Shown here: piece after piece, positions 43,879 through 52,773 of the stretch
Position numbering within the stretch: the stretch's first letter is position 1
Layout of the letters: each line of letters begins with the position of its first letter
DNA from: Phycisphaerae bacterium
GTDB lineage: Bacteria > Planctomycetota > Phycisphaerae > UBA1845 > Fen-1342
Length of the DNA stretch: 56,745 nt
Direction: 5' to 3'
Assembly: GCA_028277645.1 (NCBI GenBank)
Contig: JANQFV010000060.1
Span: 1 to 56,745, forward strand
Notes under the pieces: model-generated
Told to the model about the DNA's origin: nothing
What the model saw: only the letters and a program-made list of their open reading frames with translations
The model's database searches: none
Position numbers and translations under genes: made by a program

Positions 43879-44237
43879 GGGGAAACGCGTACTCGACGTA
43901 CCCGTGCCAGGGAGCAATGACGTCGATTACGACTGCTCACATCCGGGCAACAAAAAAAGCGAGCGCTGGGTGACGCTCGCTCGCTTCCTTCCAATCGCCC
44001 TCCGAGCGATGAAATCAGCTTTGTATGTGCGGTCCCCGATTAAGCTCTATCGTTGGTGACCTCATCAACATCTTGTGGTAGCTCAGAGCGACCTGTATTC
44101 CAGCTAGTGCATCTAGCGCGACTGCTACCTGTGTAAAGCGTAGCGTCTCAACTTGTCACCGCAAGGCGATTCACACAACGTCGGCAAATAATTCGCCGAA
44201 CGCTGACGAAATCCCGTCTAGTGGGGAGGCCGGTGCA
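43879..44237. other. intergenic region between convergent genes
   Basis: Apart from the terminator at about 43952-43980, this 359-bp stretch has little. A GGTAGCTCAG-like piece (about 44081-44091) recalls a tRNA D-arm, but no cloverleaf can be built. Confidence 0.45.
43952..43986. terminator. bidirectional terminator between aroC and the MFS gene
   Basis: GCGAGCG (43959-43965) pairs with CGCTCGC (43974-43980). On the minus strand the stem is followed by seven T (the A run at 43952-43958), a strong terminator for the transporter gene; on the plus strand the tail CGCTTCCTTCC is weaker and would serve aroC. Confidence 0.7.
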
Positions 44238-45590
44238 TTACGAAGCCGGCGGACGTGTAGAGCCGGACTTGATCGCCAGACGCCAGAAGAGGACGTGGCC
44301 GGCCAATGCGAAGCCTACCGCGCAGAGCAACGCCGGATACCCGAACGCCTCGCGGGTCCAGAGCCCAGCCAGGGGCATGAGCAGGCCACGTAGCCCGGTT
44401 AGCCCCACGTGGATGCCCATATAGAGTTCGGCCTGGTGCGGACGGGCGAAGTGGAGGTGGCCCAGCGTCCATGCAATGGCGCCGCCGCCGCGGCCGAGCC
44501 CGTTGCACACGCGTCCGACCACCAGAATCGCGACGGTGGCGGCGATGAACTTATGGCCGCCGAAGTCGAATATAAGCATAGCGGCGGCGGCTGCGACGTA
44601 CGACATCAGCCAGCAGAAGCTGTTAGCGATGCGAAAACGTAACACGCCTACGCGGTCGAAATAGGGGGCCCAGAAGTTGATGGAGATCAGCAAGGCCGTG
44701 GTAGGAATGACGTAGAGGACCGCCTGGGCGCTCAGGTAGTCGAAGCCGAGGTCCTTGGTCAGTGCGTTGACCAGGATCGGGTCGGTGAAGAAGTTAGCGG
44801 CACCTAAAAGAAACTGTGCGAGCATGTACCGGGCAAAAAGGCCGTCGGTCCATAGGATGGAGCCTGCCTCGGCGAGCGCCCTGCGGAAGCGCCGGTGCCA
44901 CGGCAAATCAGGACCGATGTGGCCCACCAAGTGGTCGTGCAGGTGACGCAGTTCGGCCCGTTCGCCGCGCATGCGCATTCTGCGAATCGGCCAGAGCGAG
45001 AACAGTCCGACCAACGCCGCCGCGGGGTAGACGAAGCGATACGCGTCCGGCTGGTAGTTGTAAAGCAGGCTCAACGCTGCGCTAGTCAGCACGGACAGCA
45101 GCATTCGTACCATCTGGAGCCGACCGGCAATCCGGGCGCGATGTGTGACCGGGTAGTTGATCTTCCACATCGTGCTGCGCAGGTTGATCAGCCCGGAGAT
45201 GAACAGGTGCGTACACGCGATTTGGAGTGCGAAGACCCAGCCACCCCAGGGCTGCCAAGCGGCTGACGTGAAGCCGATGGAGCCAACCGCAGCCAAAGCG
45301 CAGCACGAGAGCAGCAGAAAGACTGGAAGGCGCCGCCGTCCCCGCAGGAACGCTCCCCAGGCCACGTTCAGGACATTCATGAGCACCGGCAGTGCCCACA
45401 CGACGGTGGTCAGCAGGCTGGAGGCCTGAAATGTCTTGGACGCGACGACGCTGGCCATGCTGCCTTCGACCGTTCCGGCCACCACGCCCCATAGCGCGAT
45501 TTGGGGCAGTTCCGCCGCGTAATTGCGGCGCGTCAGCAGCGGCAGATCGTCCGAGCGGAGAAACGGCAGGATTCGTTGCATGGCGGTCAT
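44238..45590 (-). CDS. MFS-like membrane transporter
   Basis: This roughly 450-residue protein has about 12 hydrophobic helices in two halves separated by a charged loop (GERAELRHLHDHLVGHIGPDLPWHRR), the pattern of the major facilitator superfamily. Helices such as FLGAANFFTDPILVNALT and AAVAILVVGRVCNGLGRGGGAIAWTLG are consistent with it. No substrate-specific motif was recognised. The ATG at 45588-45590 is chosen because it directly precedes the hydrophobic part and FLRSDDLPLLTRRN; no Shine-Dalgarno is clear. Its 3' end is capped by a terminator, and it is divergent from the tatA-like gene. Confidence 0.7.
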   Translation of the reverse strand: MTAMQRILPFLRSDDLPLLTRRNYAAELPQIALWGVVAGTVEGSMASVVASKTFQASSLLTTVVWALPVLMNVLNVAWGAFLRGRRRLPVFLLLSCCALAAVGSIGFTSAAWQPWGGWVFALQIACTHLFISGLINLRSTMWKINYPVTHRARIAGRLQMVRMLLSVLTSAALSLLYNYQPDAYRFVYPAAALVGLFSLWPIRRMRMRGERAELRHLHDHLVGHIGPDLPWHRRFRRALAEAGSILWTDGLFARYMLAQFLLGAANFFTDPILVNALTKDLGFDYLSAQAVLYVIPTTALLISINFWAPYFDRVGVLRFRIANSFCWLMSYVAAAAAMLIFDFGGHKFIAATVAILVVGRVCNGLGRGGGAIAWTLGHLHFARPHQAELYMGIHVGLTGLRGLLMPLAGLWTREAFGYPALLCAVGFALAGHVLFWRLAIKSGSTRPPAS

Positions 45591-45794
45591 CGAAGAGGAC
45601 GGATGATAGCCGGATTCAGAGTTGCTGCCGAAGCGGCCGGCGCGCATCAGTATGAGGTTTTTGACAGCCGCGCGACGATAACTGATAATGGCGGCAGTGG
45701 TTTGCCGATTCTGACCGGCCGCGCTGAACGTCCCGATACGATGGTCGCGGGTAGCACGGCGGCAGACCACGCGCACGAACTAGAGGTGTTCCGC

Positions 45795-46082
45795 ATGGGC
45801 GGATTCAGTCCGATTCACTGGCTGGTCATCGGCCTTGTCGCGCTGCTGCTGTTCGGTAACCGTTTGCCGGAAGTGGCGCGCTCGATCGGGCGCGCCTTCA
45901 AAGAATTCAAGCGCGGTTTGTCCGACATCTCGGACGAGATGGACAAGACCGACGAGGAGCCGCGGCGCCGGGACGAGCTGCACGCGCCGCCGTCTGACCG
46001 GCGCGTGCCGCACGACGATTCCGCGGAGCAGGGCCAGAAGCGCGAGCAGTACCACGACGAGCCGGCGGATCGGCAGGACTAG
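45795..46082 (+). CDS. tatA: Sec-independent translocase subunit TatA/E-like
   Basis: This 95-residue protein has a short N-terminal transmembrane helix (HWLVIGLVALLLFG), the hinge FGNRLPEVARSIGRAFKEFKRG, an amphipathic helix and an acidic, charged tail. This is the TatA/TatE/TatB pattern, the pore-forming subunit for export of folded proteins. GAGGTG lies upstream of the ATG. TatC is not in the window. Whether it acts as TatA or TatB cannot be decided by eye, though the length and motif favour TatA. Confidence 0.88.
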   Translation: MGGFSPIHWLVIGLVALLLFGNRLPEVARSIGRAFKEFKRGLSDISDEMDKTDEEPRRRDELHAPPSDRRVPHDDSAEQGQKREQYHDEPADRQD

Positions 46083-46314
46083 CCGTCAGCGGCTGCACGC
46101 GCGCGAACGGGGGAATCACCAAACCGAACATCGCGGGGATGCTGGGTCCACTAACGTATGTGCATAGTCGTGTTACTTCCTTGACGAATGCGCACCGACA
46201 CGGTGTGCTACGCTTCTGAGGTGTGCGACCGGGCTGTTTCAGATATGCACCACTGCGTTGCGCACAGAGCTGCTGAGTGGAGTTGTAGCAACGCTTCGAC
46301 CGTGAGATGACCGC

Positions 46315-49300
46315 ATGAGCGTCCACCTGGGAATCGACGTCGGCGCAGTCAGTGCGAAGGTCGCGGTCGTCGTATCGGCGGACGCGCGGGGGATAGTCGG
46401 CACGCGTGATGTCGGGGGCTTGTTGAGTTGCGTGAACGCCGGCGGCGACAACGGCGATGTGGCGATCTACTGCACCGCGGCTCAGCGGACACGCGGGCAG
46501 CCACTCGCAACGGTGGACCGGCTGCTCCACCAGATTCTGAATCAACTGAATGGTGCCGAAGTCGTTTCGGCGGGTGTGACCGGATCGGGCGGGCACTTGC
46601 TGGCCGACGTGCTCGGCGCGCCGGTGTGCAACGAGTTTCAGGCCGTGGCCCGCGCCATGAGCCGACTGTATCCGCAGATTCGGACCGTGTTCGAGTTGGG
46701 CGGCGAGTCGAGCCGGTATCTGCGTCTGGCGCCTGACGGTGAGAACGGGGCGCTGAGCATCATCGACTATAGTGCCAACGGCGATTGTGCCGCAGGCACC
46801 GGGGCGTTTCTTGACCAGCAGGCAACGCGGCTGAACTTCGACGTGGCCGAGATCGGCGCGGTGGTGGCGGGGGCTGACCGCTCAGCGCAGATCGCCGGCC
46901 GCTGTAGCGTCTTCGCCAAGAGCGACATGATCCATGCGCAGCAGAAGGGCTTCGCGCCGCCGGAGGTGCTGGCGGGGCTGTGTCACGCGGTGGCGGCGAA
47001 CTATAAGTCGGCTGTCGTGAAGGGGCGACCGGTCGAGACGCCGGTGGCTTTGCTGGGTGGTGTAGCAGCGAACGCGGGCGTGGTGGCGGCGCTGCGGGAT
47101 GTCTTCGAACTCAAGGAGGATGATCTGTTCGTACCCGCACATGCAGATGCGCTGTCCGCGGTCGGGGCCGCGCTCTATGCGATGCAGCAGGACGCCTGCG
47201 ACGTCGCGGCGGGCATTGCACGGCTCGACGCGCGCGTGGAGCGCCCGGCACCGGAGTTCGCCCGCGCGCGGCCGCTGACGTTGAAACGCGTCCGGCTGTT
47301 GCGTGATGACGTCCGGCAGTACGAGTTTCCCGCGGACGGCCATCCGGTCGATGCGTGGTTGGGGCTCGACATTGGATCCGTCGGGACGAAGCTCGTACTA
47401 GTCGACACCGCCGGCGAAGTGATTCACTCGATCTTCACGCGGACGGAAGGGCGCCCGATCGAGGTCGTCGGGCGCTCGCTGCACGAGATGGAGGAGGCCG
47501 TTGGCTGGGGCGTGCGCGTCCGGGGCGTGGGCACGACTGGATCGGGGCGCGAGCTGATCGGCGAACTGGTCGGCGCAGACAGCGTCAACGACGAGATCAC
47601 GGCGCACAAGACTGGGGCGACGTTCATCGGACAGCGCCTGCTCGGCCGGCGGCCGGACACCATCTTCGAGATCGGGGGGCAGGATTCGAAGTACATTCGT
47701 GTGGAAGAAGAAGGCACGGAGGCACGCAGGCATGGAGGCACGAAGGGGGGGGCCGTCGTTGTTGACTTCACGATGAACGAGGCGTGTGCTGCCGGGACTG
47801 GGTCTTTTCTTGAGGAGCGGGCGGAGGAGCTTGGCGTTTCGATCAAAAGGGAGTTTGCCCAGTTGGCGCTGAGTTCGTCGGCGCCGATCAAGCTTGGTGA
47901 GCGCTGCACCGTGTTCATGGAGCGCGATGTCAATACGTGCATGCAGCGGGGGGCGGAGCGGGTGGACGTTATCGCGGGGCTCGCGTACTCCGTTGCCTAC
48001 AACTACATCAATCGCGTCGTTCGCGGGCGGTCGATCGGCGATTGTGTGTTCTTCCAGGGCGGCACGGCGTACAACGACGCCGTCGCGGCAGCGTTTAGCA
48101 TCATCATCGACAAGGAGGTCATCGTTCCGCCGTACAACGCAGTGATGGGCGCGATCGGGGCGGCGTTGCTCGCCCGTGACCGGATTCGCTCGACCGGCAG
48201 CTCGACGCGTTTCCGCGGCTATGACCTGAGCGGCGTCGACTACGCGCTGCGCGAGTTTGAGTGCCACGGCTGCGGAAACGAGTGCTCGATCCAGGAATTC
48301 GACGTCGCGGGCGAAAAGACGTTCTGGGGCGACAAGTGCTCCGATCGTTTTCGCAAACGCGCCAAGTCGGAACGTAAGCCGGACATCCCGGACCTGGTTG
48401 CGTTGCGCAACGAGCTGCTTCACGCGGACGATGACGGTGATTCGCTGGACGCGACGATTACGATCGGTATTCCGCTAGCGATGTACACGTGGGACTTTCT
48501 GCCGCTGTGGCGGACGTTCTTCCGCGGTTGCGGGCTGCGCGTGAAGGTTTCTTCTGAGACTAATCGTCGGGTTGCACGGCTGGGCATGGACAGCGTTGTC
48601 GCGGAGCCGTGCTTCCCGATCATCGTGGCGCATGGCCACGTCGCGGAACTGGTGGAGCAAGGCGTCGATTACATCTGGCTGCCTAATCTGCTGGCAGGGA
48701 CCGAGAAGCAGGGCGATCTGAACAGCTACGTGTGCCCGTGGGGCTCGACGCTGCCGTTCGTCGTGCGCCAGGCGCCGCCGTTCCGCAACTGGCGGGGACG
48801 GATTCTCTGTCCGCGGTTGAGCTTCCAGGAGGGGCTCGACGCGGTAAAGCGCGAGCTGGTGCGGACCGCCGCCGACCTGGGCGTGAAGAAGAGCGTCGCC
48901 CGACGTGCGTTTGATGAGGGCATGGCGGCGCAGGACATGTTCCGCGCCCGCTACCGTGCGGCCGGTCGCGAGGCGCTCGACCAGTTGATTAAGTTCGGTG
49001 CGCCTGGCATGGTTCTGGCGGGGCGTCCGTACAACATCCACGATGCCGGCGTCAGCCTGTCGGTGGCCCGCAAGCTGCGCGAGCAGTACGGCGTGAACGT
49101 GTTGCCGATTGACTGCCTGCCGCTGGACGACATCGAGATCGCGGACGTGGCGGACAACATGTACTGGTCCTACGGACGGCGTATCGTGGCCGCGGGAAAG
49201 CTCGTCGCGCGGCATGAGAACCTGCACATCATCTACGTGACGAACTTCAAGTGTGGTCCTGATTCGTTCATCAAGGGCTTCATGCGGCCCGCGTCCGGCA

Positions 49301-49488
49301 AGCCGTTCCTAACGTTGCAGTTCGACGGGCATTCGAATGACGCCGGCATGATGACGCGGTGCGAGGCATATCTCGATAGTAAGGGGATATTGCGATGGTG
49401 GCGGACGTGCAAGAGCAGCGGAGTGGCGGAGTGCTCGCCGGACGAACGCTCTATATCCCCCAAATGGCCCACGCCACAGCCCGGATGA
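46315..49488 (+). CDS. 2-hydroxyacyl-CoA dehydratase activase-like ATPase, PlsA-like (two ASKHA domains plus DUF2229-like region)
   Basis: This 1057-residue protein has two ASKHA ATPase domains of the BadF/BadG/BcrA/BcrD family (about residues 1-310, HLGIDVGAVSAKVAVV; about 345-630, GLDIGSVGTKLVLVD). Each keeps the cluster motif CAAGTG (about 158 and 490) and a second cysteine in GRCSVF or GERCTVF. A Cys-rich linker (ECHGCGNEC, about 649) and a DUF2229/COG3580-like region (from about 716) follow. Such activases use ATP to inject one electron into a partner. This domain set resembles the plasmalogen synthase component PlsA and glycerol ester reductase (as I recall those reports), so ether-lipid synthesis is a candidate role. 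It overlaps the next gene by 94 bp. Confidence 0.8.
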   Translation: MSVHLGIDVGAVSAKVAVVVSADARGIVGTRDVGGLLSCVNAGGDNGDVAIYCTAAQRTRGQPLATVDRLLHQILNQLNGAEVVSAGVTGSGGHLLADVLGAPVCNEFQAVARAMSRLYPQIRTVFELGGESSRYLRLAPDGENGALSIIDYSANGDCAAGTGAFLDQQATRLNFDVAEIGAVVAGADRSAQIAGRCSVFAKSDMIHAQQKGFAPPEVLAGLCHAVAANYKSAVVKGRPVETPVALLGGVAANAGVVAALRDVFELKEDDLFVPAHADALSAVGAALYAMQQDACDVAAGIARLDARVERPAPEFARARPLTLKRVRLLRDDVRQYEFPADGHPVDAWLGLDIGSVGTKLVLVDTAGEVIHSIFTRTEGRPIEVVGRSLHEMEEAVGWGVRVRGVGTTGSGRELIGELVGADSVNDEITAHKTGATFIGQRLLGRRPDTIFEIGGQDSKYIRVEEEGTEARRHGGTKGGAVVVDFTMNEACAAGTGSFLEERAEELGVSIKREFAQLALSSSAPIKLGERCTVFMERDVNTCMQRGAERVDVIAGLAYSVAYNYINRVVRGRSIGDCVFFQGGTAYNDAVAAAFSIIIDKEVIVPPYNAVMGAIGAALLARDRIRSTGSSTRFRGYDLSGVDYALREFECHGCGNECSIQEFDVAGEKTFWGDKCSDRFRKRAKSERKPDIPDLVALRNELLHADDDGDSLDATITIGIPLAMYTWDFLPLWRTFFRGCGLRVKVSSETNRRVARLGMDSVVAEPCFPIIVAHGHVAELVEQGVDYIWLPNLLAGTEKQGDLNSYVCPWGSTLPFVVRQAPPFRNWRGRILCPRLSFQEGLDAVKRELVRTAADLGVKKSVARRAFDEGMAAQDMFRARYRAAGREALDQLIKFGAPGMVLAGRPYNIHDAGVSLSVARKLREQYGVNVLPIDCLPLDDIEIADVADNMYWSYGRRIVAAGKLVARHENLHIIYVTNFKCGPDSFIKGFMRPASGKPFLTLQFDGHSNDAGMMTRCEAYLDSKGILRWWRTCKSSGVAECSPDERSISPKWPTPQPG

Positions 49489-50702
49489 TGGCGGCGGCGT
49501 TTCGCTCGGCCGGTGTCGATGCCACGATCACGCCCGACTCAAACGCCGACACGCTCGAGATTGGTGGGTTGCACAGCGGGGGCGAAGAGTGCCTGCCGCA
49601 CAAGATCACGCTGGGCGATTTTCTGCGCATCTGTCGGCAGCCAGGATTTGAGCCAGCCAAGGCAGCGTTCTTCATGCCGCGGGCACCGGGGCCGTGTCGG
49701 TTCGGGCAGTACGCGACGTATCTGCGGCAGGTGTTGGGCGCCGAGGGTTATGGGGATGCACTGGTCTTCTCGCCGAGCAGCAGTGACGGGTACGATGGCA
49801 TCGGTGAGGGGGCGGCGGGGCTCATGCACGCCGCGTGGATGGGGGTCGTTGTGTCGGATCTGGCGACGCGGTTGTTGCTGAAGACGCGTCCATACGAGAC
49901 GGCGGTGGGTGCGGCCGATGCGGCGTTCGAGTCGGCACTGCGGGAGTTTGAAACGGCGCTCTCAAGACCTGGCCGCGCGGCCAGTGAGCAACTGCGCGAG
50001 CTGGTGGACGTCGTCACTCGCGTACGCGATCGCTTTCGCTCTGTGCCGGCGGAGTATGTGAAGGGGCGCCCACTGATCGGCCTCGTCGGTGAGATTTACT
50101 GTCGGCACAACACATTCAGCAACGAAGACATCGCCCGGCGGGTCGAACAGCTCGGCGGCGAGTGCTGGCTGGCGGACATCTCCGAGTGGATCTGGTACAC
50201 CAACTGGTGTCGCGAGACGGACTGCCTGCGCGAAGACGGCTGGTTCAACACGAAGTTCCTCAAGCTCAAGCTCAAGAGTCACTACCAGCATCAGTACGAG
50301 CAGAAACTGCTCGCGCCGGTCAAGGACGACTTCGTCGGATACGAAGAGCCGCACGATTTCCGTGAGGTTGTTAAGCGTGCCGAGCCCTATCTACCGATGA
50401 CCGGTTCGCACGGTGAGATGTCGGTGAGCGTCGGTAAGGCCGCGTACCTGCACGGCAAGGGCGCTGACGGTGTTATTGACATCAGCCCGTTCACGTGTAT
50501 GAACGGCATCGTGAGCGAAGCGGTGTATCCGGCGGTGAGCAGCGATTATGATGAGTTACCGATCCGCGTGCTGTTCTTCGATAAGGTCGCGACACACATC
50601 GACCGCGATCTGGAGATCTTTCTCGACCTGGCGCGGGCCTACCAGCGGCGCAAGAAAATCGCCCGGCGCTACCCTGCGTTCTTCATGGAAGCGAGCGGAT
50701 GA
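49395..50702 (+). CDS. HgdB/COG3581-like dehydratase-type partner protein, PlsR-like
   Basis: This 435-residue protein resembles the 2-hydroxyacyl-CoA dehydratase (HgdB/BcrB/C)-type subunits often fused to the C-terminus of activases. IPQMAHATARMMAAAFRSAG, GGLHSGGEECLPHKITLGDFL, APGPCRFGQY and a C-terminal VIDISPFTCMNGIVSEA supply cysteines typical of the Fe-S-binding family. It would accept the electron from the activase encoded upstream. The ATG at 49395 has AAGGGG (49381-49386) upstream within the previous gene, and two stops (TAG, TAA at 49377-49382) precede it in frame, so it is a true separate start. It overlaps the next gene by ATGA. Confidence 0.75.
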   Translation: MVADVQEQRSGGVLAGRTLYIPQMAHATARMMAAAFRSAGVDATITPDSNADTLEIGGLHSGGEECLPHKITLGDFLRICRQPGFEPAKAAFFMPRAPGPCRFGQYATYLRQVLGAEGYGDALVFSPSSSDGYDGIGEGAAGLMHAAWMGVVVSDLATRLLLKTRPYETAVGAADAAFESALREFETALSRPGRAASEQLRELVDVVTRVRDRFRSVPAEYVKGRPLIGLVGEIYCRHNTFSNEDIARRVEQLGGECWLADISEWIWYTNWCRETDCLREDGWFNTKFLKLKLKSHYQHQYEQKLLAPVKDDFVGYEEPHDFREVVKRAEPYLPMTGSHGEMSVSVGKAAYLHGKGADGVIDISPFTCMNGIVSEAVYPAVSSDYDELPIRVLFFDKVATHIDRDLEIFLDLARAYQRRKKIARRYPAFFMEASG

Positions 50703-52657
50703 TGCGGCGTGATGACATCGGTTTGAGCGGTACCGAGTCGATCGCCGAGCGCTCCGCTGCTTCGTCGTCGGTGTCTCCCAGCGCAGACAACGGGCGCCAA
50801 CACTCAGGGCAGCCGGTCCTCCCGCTGCAGTCGATTCACCGCTGCGCCGTCGGAACGGCCGAGCCGATGACTGATCTTGAGCGCTATAAGCAGTCGATGC
50901 GCAAGTACGCGCCGGTGCAGAAGGGGCGGGATGCGCTGCCGTGGAAGGGGCAGTGGCGTTGCGGTTGTGGTCAGACGGTGCCGGGGCAGATTGTCTATGA
51001 TGCTGACGAAGACGCGATCTATCTGGAGACGGACTGCAACGCGTGCGGTCCGCGGCGGGCGTTTCAACACGACCAGCTCTTTGTGAAGAATCTGCGGCAC
51101 GACCGTGTGCATCCCCGGCAGCCCAAAACGACGTTCGGCGGGGCGCCGATGCGGCCGATCATGAGCACGCTGCCGCGTACGGTGGAGACGCTGTGCCCGG
51201 AATGCTCGTGTCTGATCCTAGGCCGCTATTACGAGGCCGACGACATCGTCTGGATCGAGAAGACCTGCCCCGAGCACGGCTATTATCGCGACAAGATCAA
51301 CACCGACGTGCAGCTCTTCCTCAAGGCGAGCGTGTCGGGTTTTCAGGACGAACGCGGGGCGATCAGCCCGCAGGTCACCGACGCGCGGCACTGCCCGACG
51401 GATTGCGGTCTGTGCGACCAGCACCACAGTACCGCCTGCCTGGCGCAGATCGACCTGACCAACCGCTGCAACCTGAATTGCCCGGTGTGCTTCGCCAGCG
51501 CGAACCAGGCCGGCTACGTGGCGCAGCCCGACTACGACCTCGTGGTCGAAGAGTTGGTGCAGTTGCGTGAACTGCAACCGCACCCGGCGACCGCGATCCA
51601 GTTCACTGGCGGCGAGCCGACGTTGCACCCGGATTTCTTCCGCGTGGTGCGCAAGGCCAACGAGCTGGGCTTTTCGCACGTGCAGATCGCGACCAACGGG
51701 CTGCGCATCGCCGACCCGACATTTGCGGAGCAGGCCGCCGAGGCGGGGTTGCACACGTTGTACATGCAATTCGACGGGCTGTGCGACGACGACTATGTCC
51801 GGCTGCGCGGCGCGCCGCTGCTCGAGAAGAAGATGCGCGCGATCGAGAACTGCCGCGCGACGGGCATGAAGATCTGCTTCGTGCCGACGATCGTGAAGGG
51901 CGTGAACGACGATCAGGTCGCGAAGATCTTCCAGTGTGCGGTCGACAACATCGACGTCGTCAGTGCGATCAGCTATCAGCCGGTGAGCTTCACCGGCCGG
52001 ATCAGCATGGAGGAGCTGGAGCAGCAGCGGTACACGCTGGGCGACCTGGCGCACGACATCGCGGAGGTCAGTGGGGCGAGTGTGCAGCGCGACTTCTTTC
52101 CGCTGAATTTCATTACGCCGCTGAGCCGGATTATGCAGACGCTCGACGGCAAGCCGAAGATCCGCACGAGCTGTCACAGCGATTGTGCGTTCGGGACGTA
52201 CTTCTTTGTTACGCCGAACAAAGACGTGATCCCGATGCCGAAGCTGTTCGACATCATGAAACTGTTCCGCGGGTTCAACGAACTGGCCGAGCGGATCGAG
52301 CGCAAGCGGCCCGGCGGGCTGGCGAACTGGCGCGACAAGCTGCGCGTGGCGTTGACGTTCCTGCGGAGCTATCGCTGGACCGATCGCGACTTCCGCGTCA
52401 CGCCGTTCAGCTTCATCCACGCGTTGCGCGGACTGACGGACAAGTCGGTCGGTCGCGGCGAAGGCGACGGCAAGACGCCCAAGACGCTGATGGCGGCGGG
52501 CATGCACTTCATGGACCGGTATAACTACGACACCGAGCGCATCCGCCGCTGCGTAATCCTCTACAGCACGCCGGACGGTCTGTACCCGTTCTGCACAATC
52601 AACGGCGGCCCGACGTATCGGCCGTATCTTGAGAAGATGTATGCGGAAAGGAAGTAG
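50699..52657 (+). CDS. radical SAM protein of the tetraether synthase (Tes)/MJ0619 type
   Basis: This 652-residue protein has the radical SAM cluster CNLNCPVC (CX3CX2C, Cys257, Cys261, Cys264) in the context TDCGLCDQHHSTACLAQIDLTNRCNL. The same context, plus AIQFTGGEPTL, QIATNGLRIAD, MQFDGL, FVPTIVKGVNDDQV and YQPVSFTGR, marks the MJ0619-like family that includes archaeal Tes (joins isoprenoid lipid chains) and bacterial membrane-spanning lipid synthases. An N-terminal extension carries extra cysteines (WRCGCGQ and CNACG, near residues 83-120). Another Cys pair is in LCPECSCL and TCPEHG. It overlaps the preceding gene by ATGA, indicating translational coupling. A role in lipid C-C coupling is inferred from family and context. 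Confidence 0.78.
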   Translation: MMRRDDIGLSGTESIAERSAASSSVSPSADNGRQHSGQPVLPLQSIHRCAVGTAEPMTDLERYKQSMRKYAPVQKGRDALPWKGQWRCGCGQTVPGQIVYDADEDAIYLETDCNACGPRRAFQHDQLFVKNLRHDRVHPRQPKTTFGGAPMRPIMSTLPRTVETLCPECSCLILGRYYEADDIVWIEKTCPEHGYYRDKINTDVQLFLKASVSGFQDERGAISPQVTDARHCPTDCGLCDQHHSTACLAQIDLTNRCNLNCPVCFASANQAGYVAQPDYDLVVEELVQLRELQPHPATAIQFTGGEPTLHPDFFRVVRKANELGFSHVQIATNGLRIADPTFAEQAAEAGLHTLYMQFDGLCDDDYVRLRGAPLLEKKMRAIENCRATGMKICFVPTIVKGVNDDQVAKIFQCAVDNIDVVSAISYQPVSFTGRISMEELEQQRYTLGDLAHDIAEVSGASVQRDFFPLNFITPLSRIMQTLDGKPKIRTSCHSDCAFGTYFFVTPNKDVIPMPKLFDIMKLFRGFNELAERIERKRPGGLANWRDKLRVALTFLRSYRWTDRDFRVTPFSFIHALRGLTDKSVGRGEGDGKTPKTLMAAGMHFMDRYNYDTERIRRCVILYSTPDGLYPFCTINGGPTYRPYLEKMYAERK

Positions 52658-52684
52658 GCGGAGCAGACGTAGGGTGGAGCACTG

Positions 52685-52720
52685 ACCCCCCTCCCTGGCA
52701 GGGAAGGGCTGGGGGAGGGG
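52685..52720. repeat. C/G-rich palindromic element
   Basis: A stretch of CCCCCCTCCCT, GGCAGGGAAGGG and GGGGGAGGGG can form a GC hairpin. The same style of C/G-rich palindrome occurs at 7885-7913, 9249-9264 and 54536-54555. It may be a REP-like repeat or an attenuating hairpin after the radical SAM gene. Confidence 0.45.
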
Positions 52721-52773
52721 AGAGCGCGAGCTGCGCGTGTCATTGACAAACGATCGTTTCATAGGGGATCGCC

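Noticed and set aside
44060..44160. Possible tRNA, from a GGTAGCTCAG-like stretch
   Set aside because: No matching acceptor stem, anticodon arm or TTCRA T-loop could be built around it.
46181..46214. Promoter TTGACG ... TACGCT upstream of the activase gene
   Set aside because: Spacing is 22 bp and no better -10 is present at 16-18 bp; too weak to list, though a promoter must be in this 232-bp gap.
51218..52762. 514-codon open frame opposite the radical SAM gene
   Set aside because: It has Arg/Val/His-rich shadow composition, and the radical SAM motifs are clear on the plus strand.
52743..52773. TTGACA just upstream of the KAP NTPase
   Set aside because: No -10 hexamer fits between it and the start codon 25 bp away.
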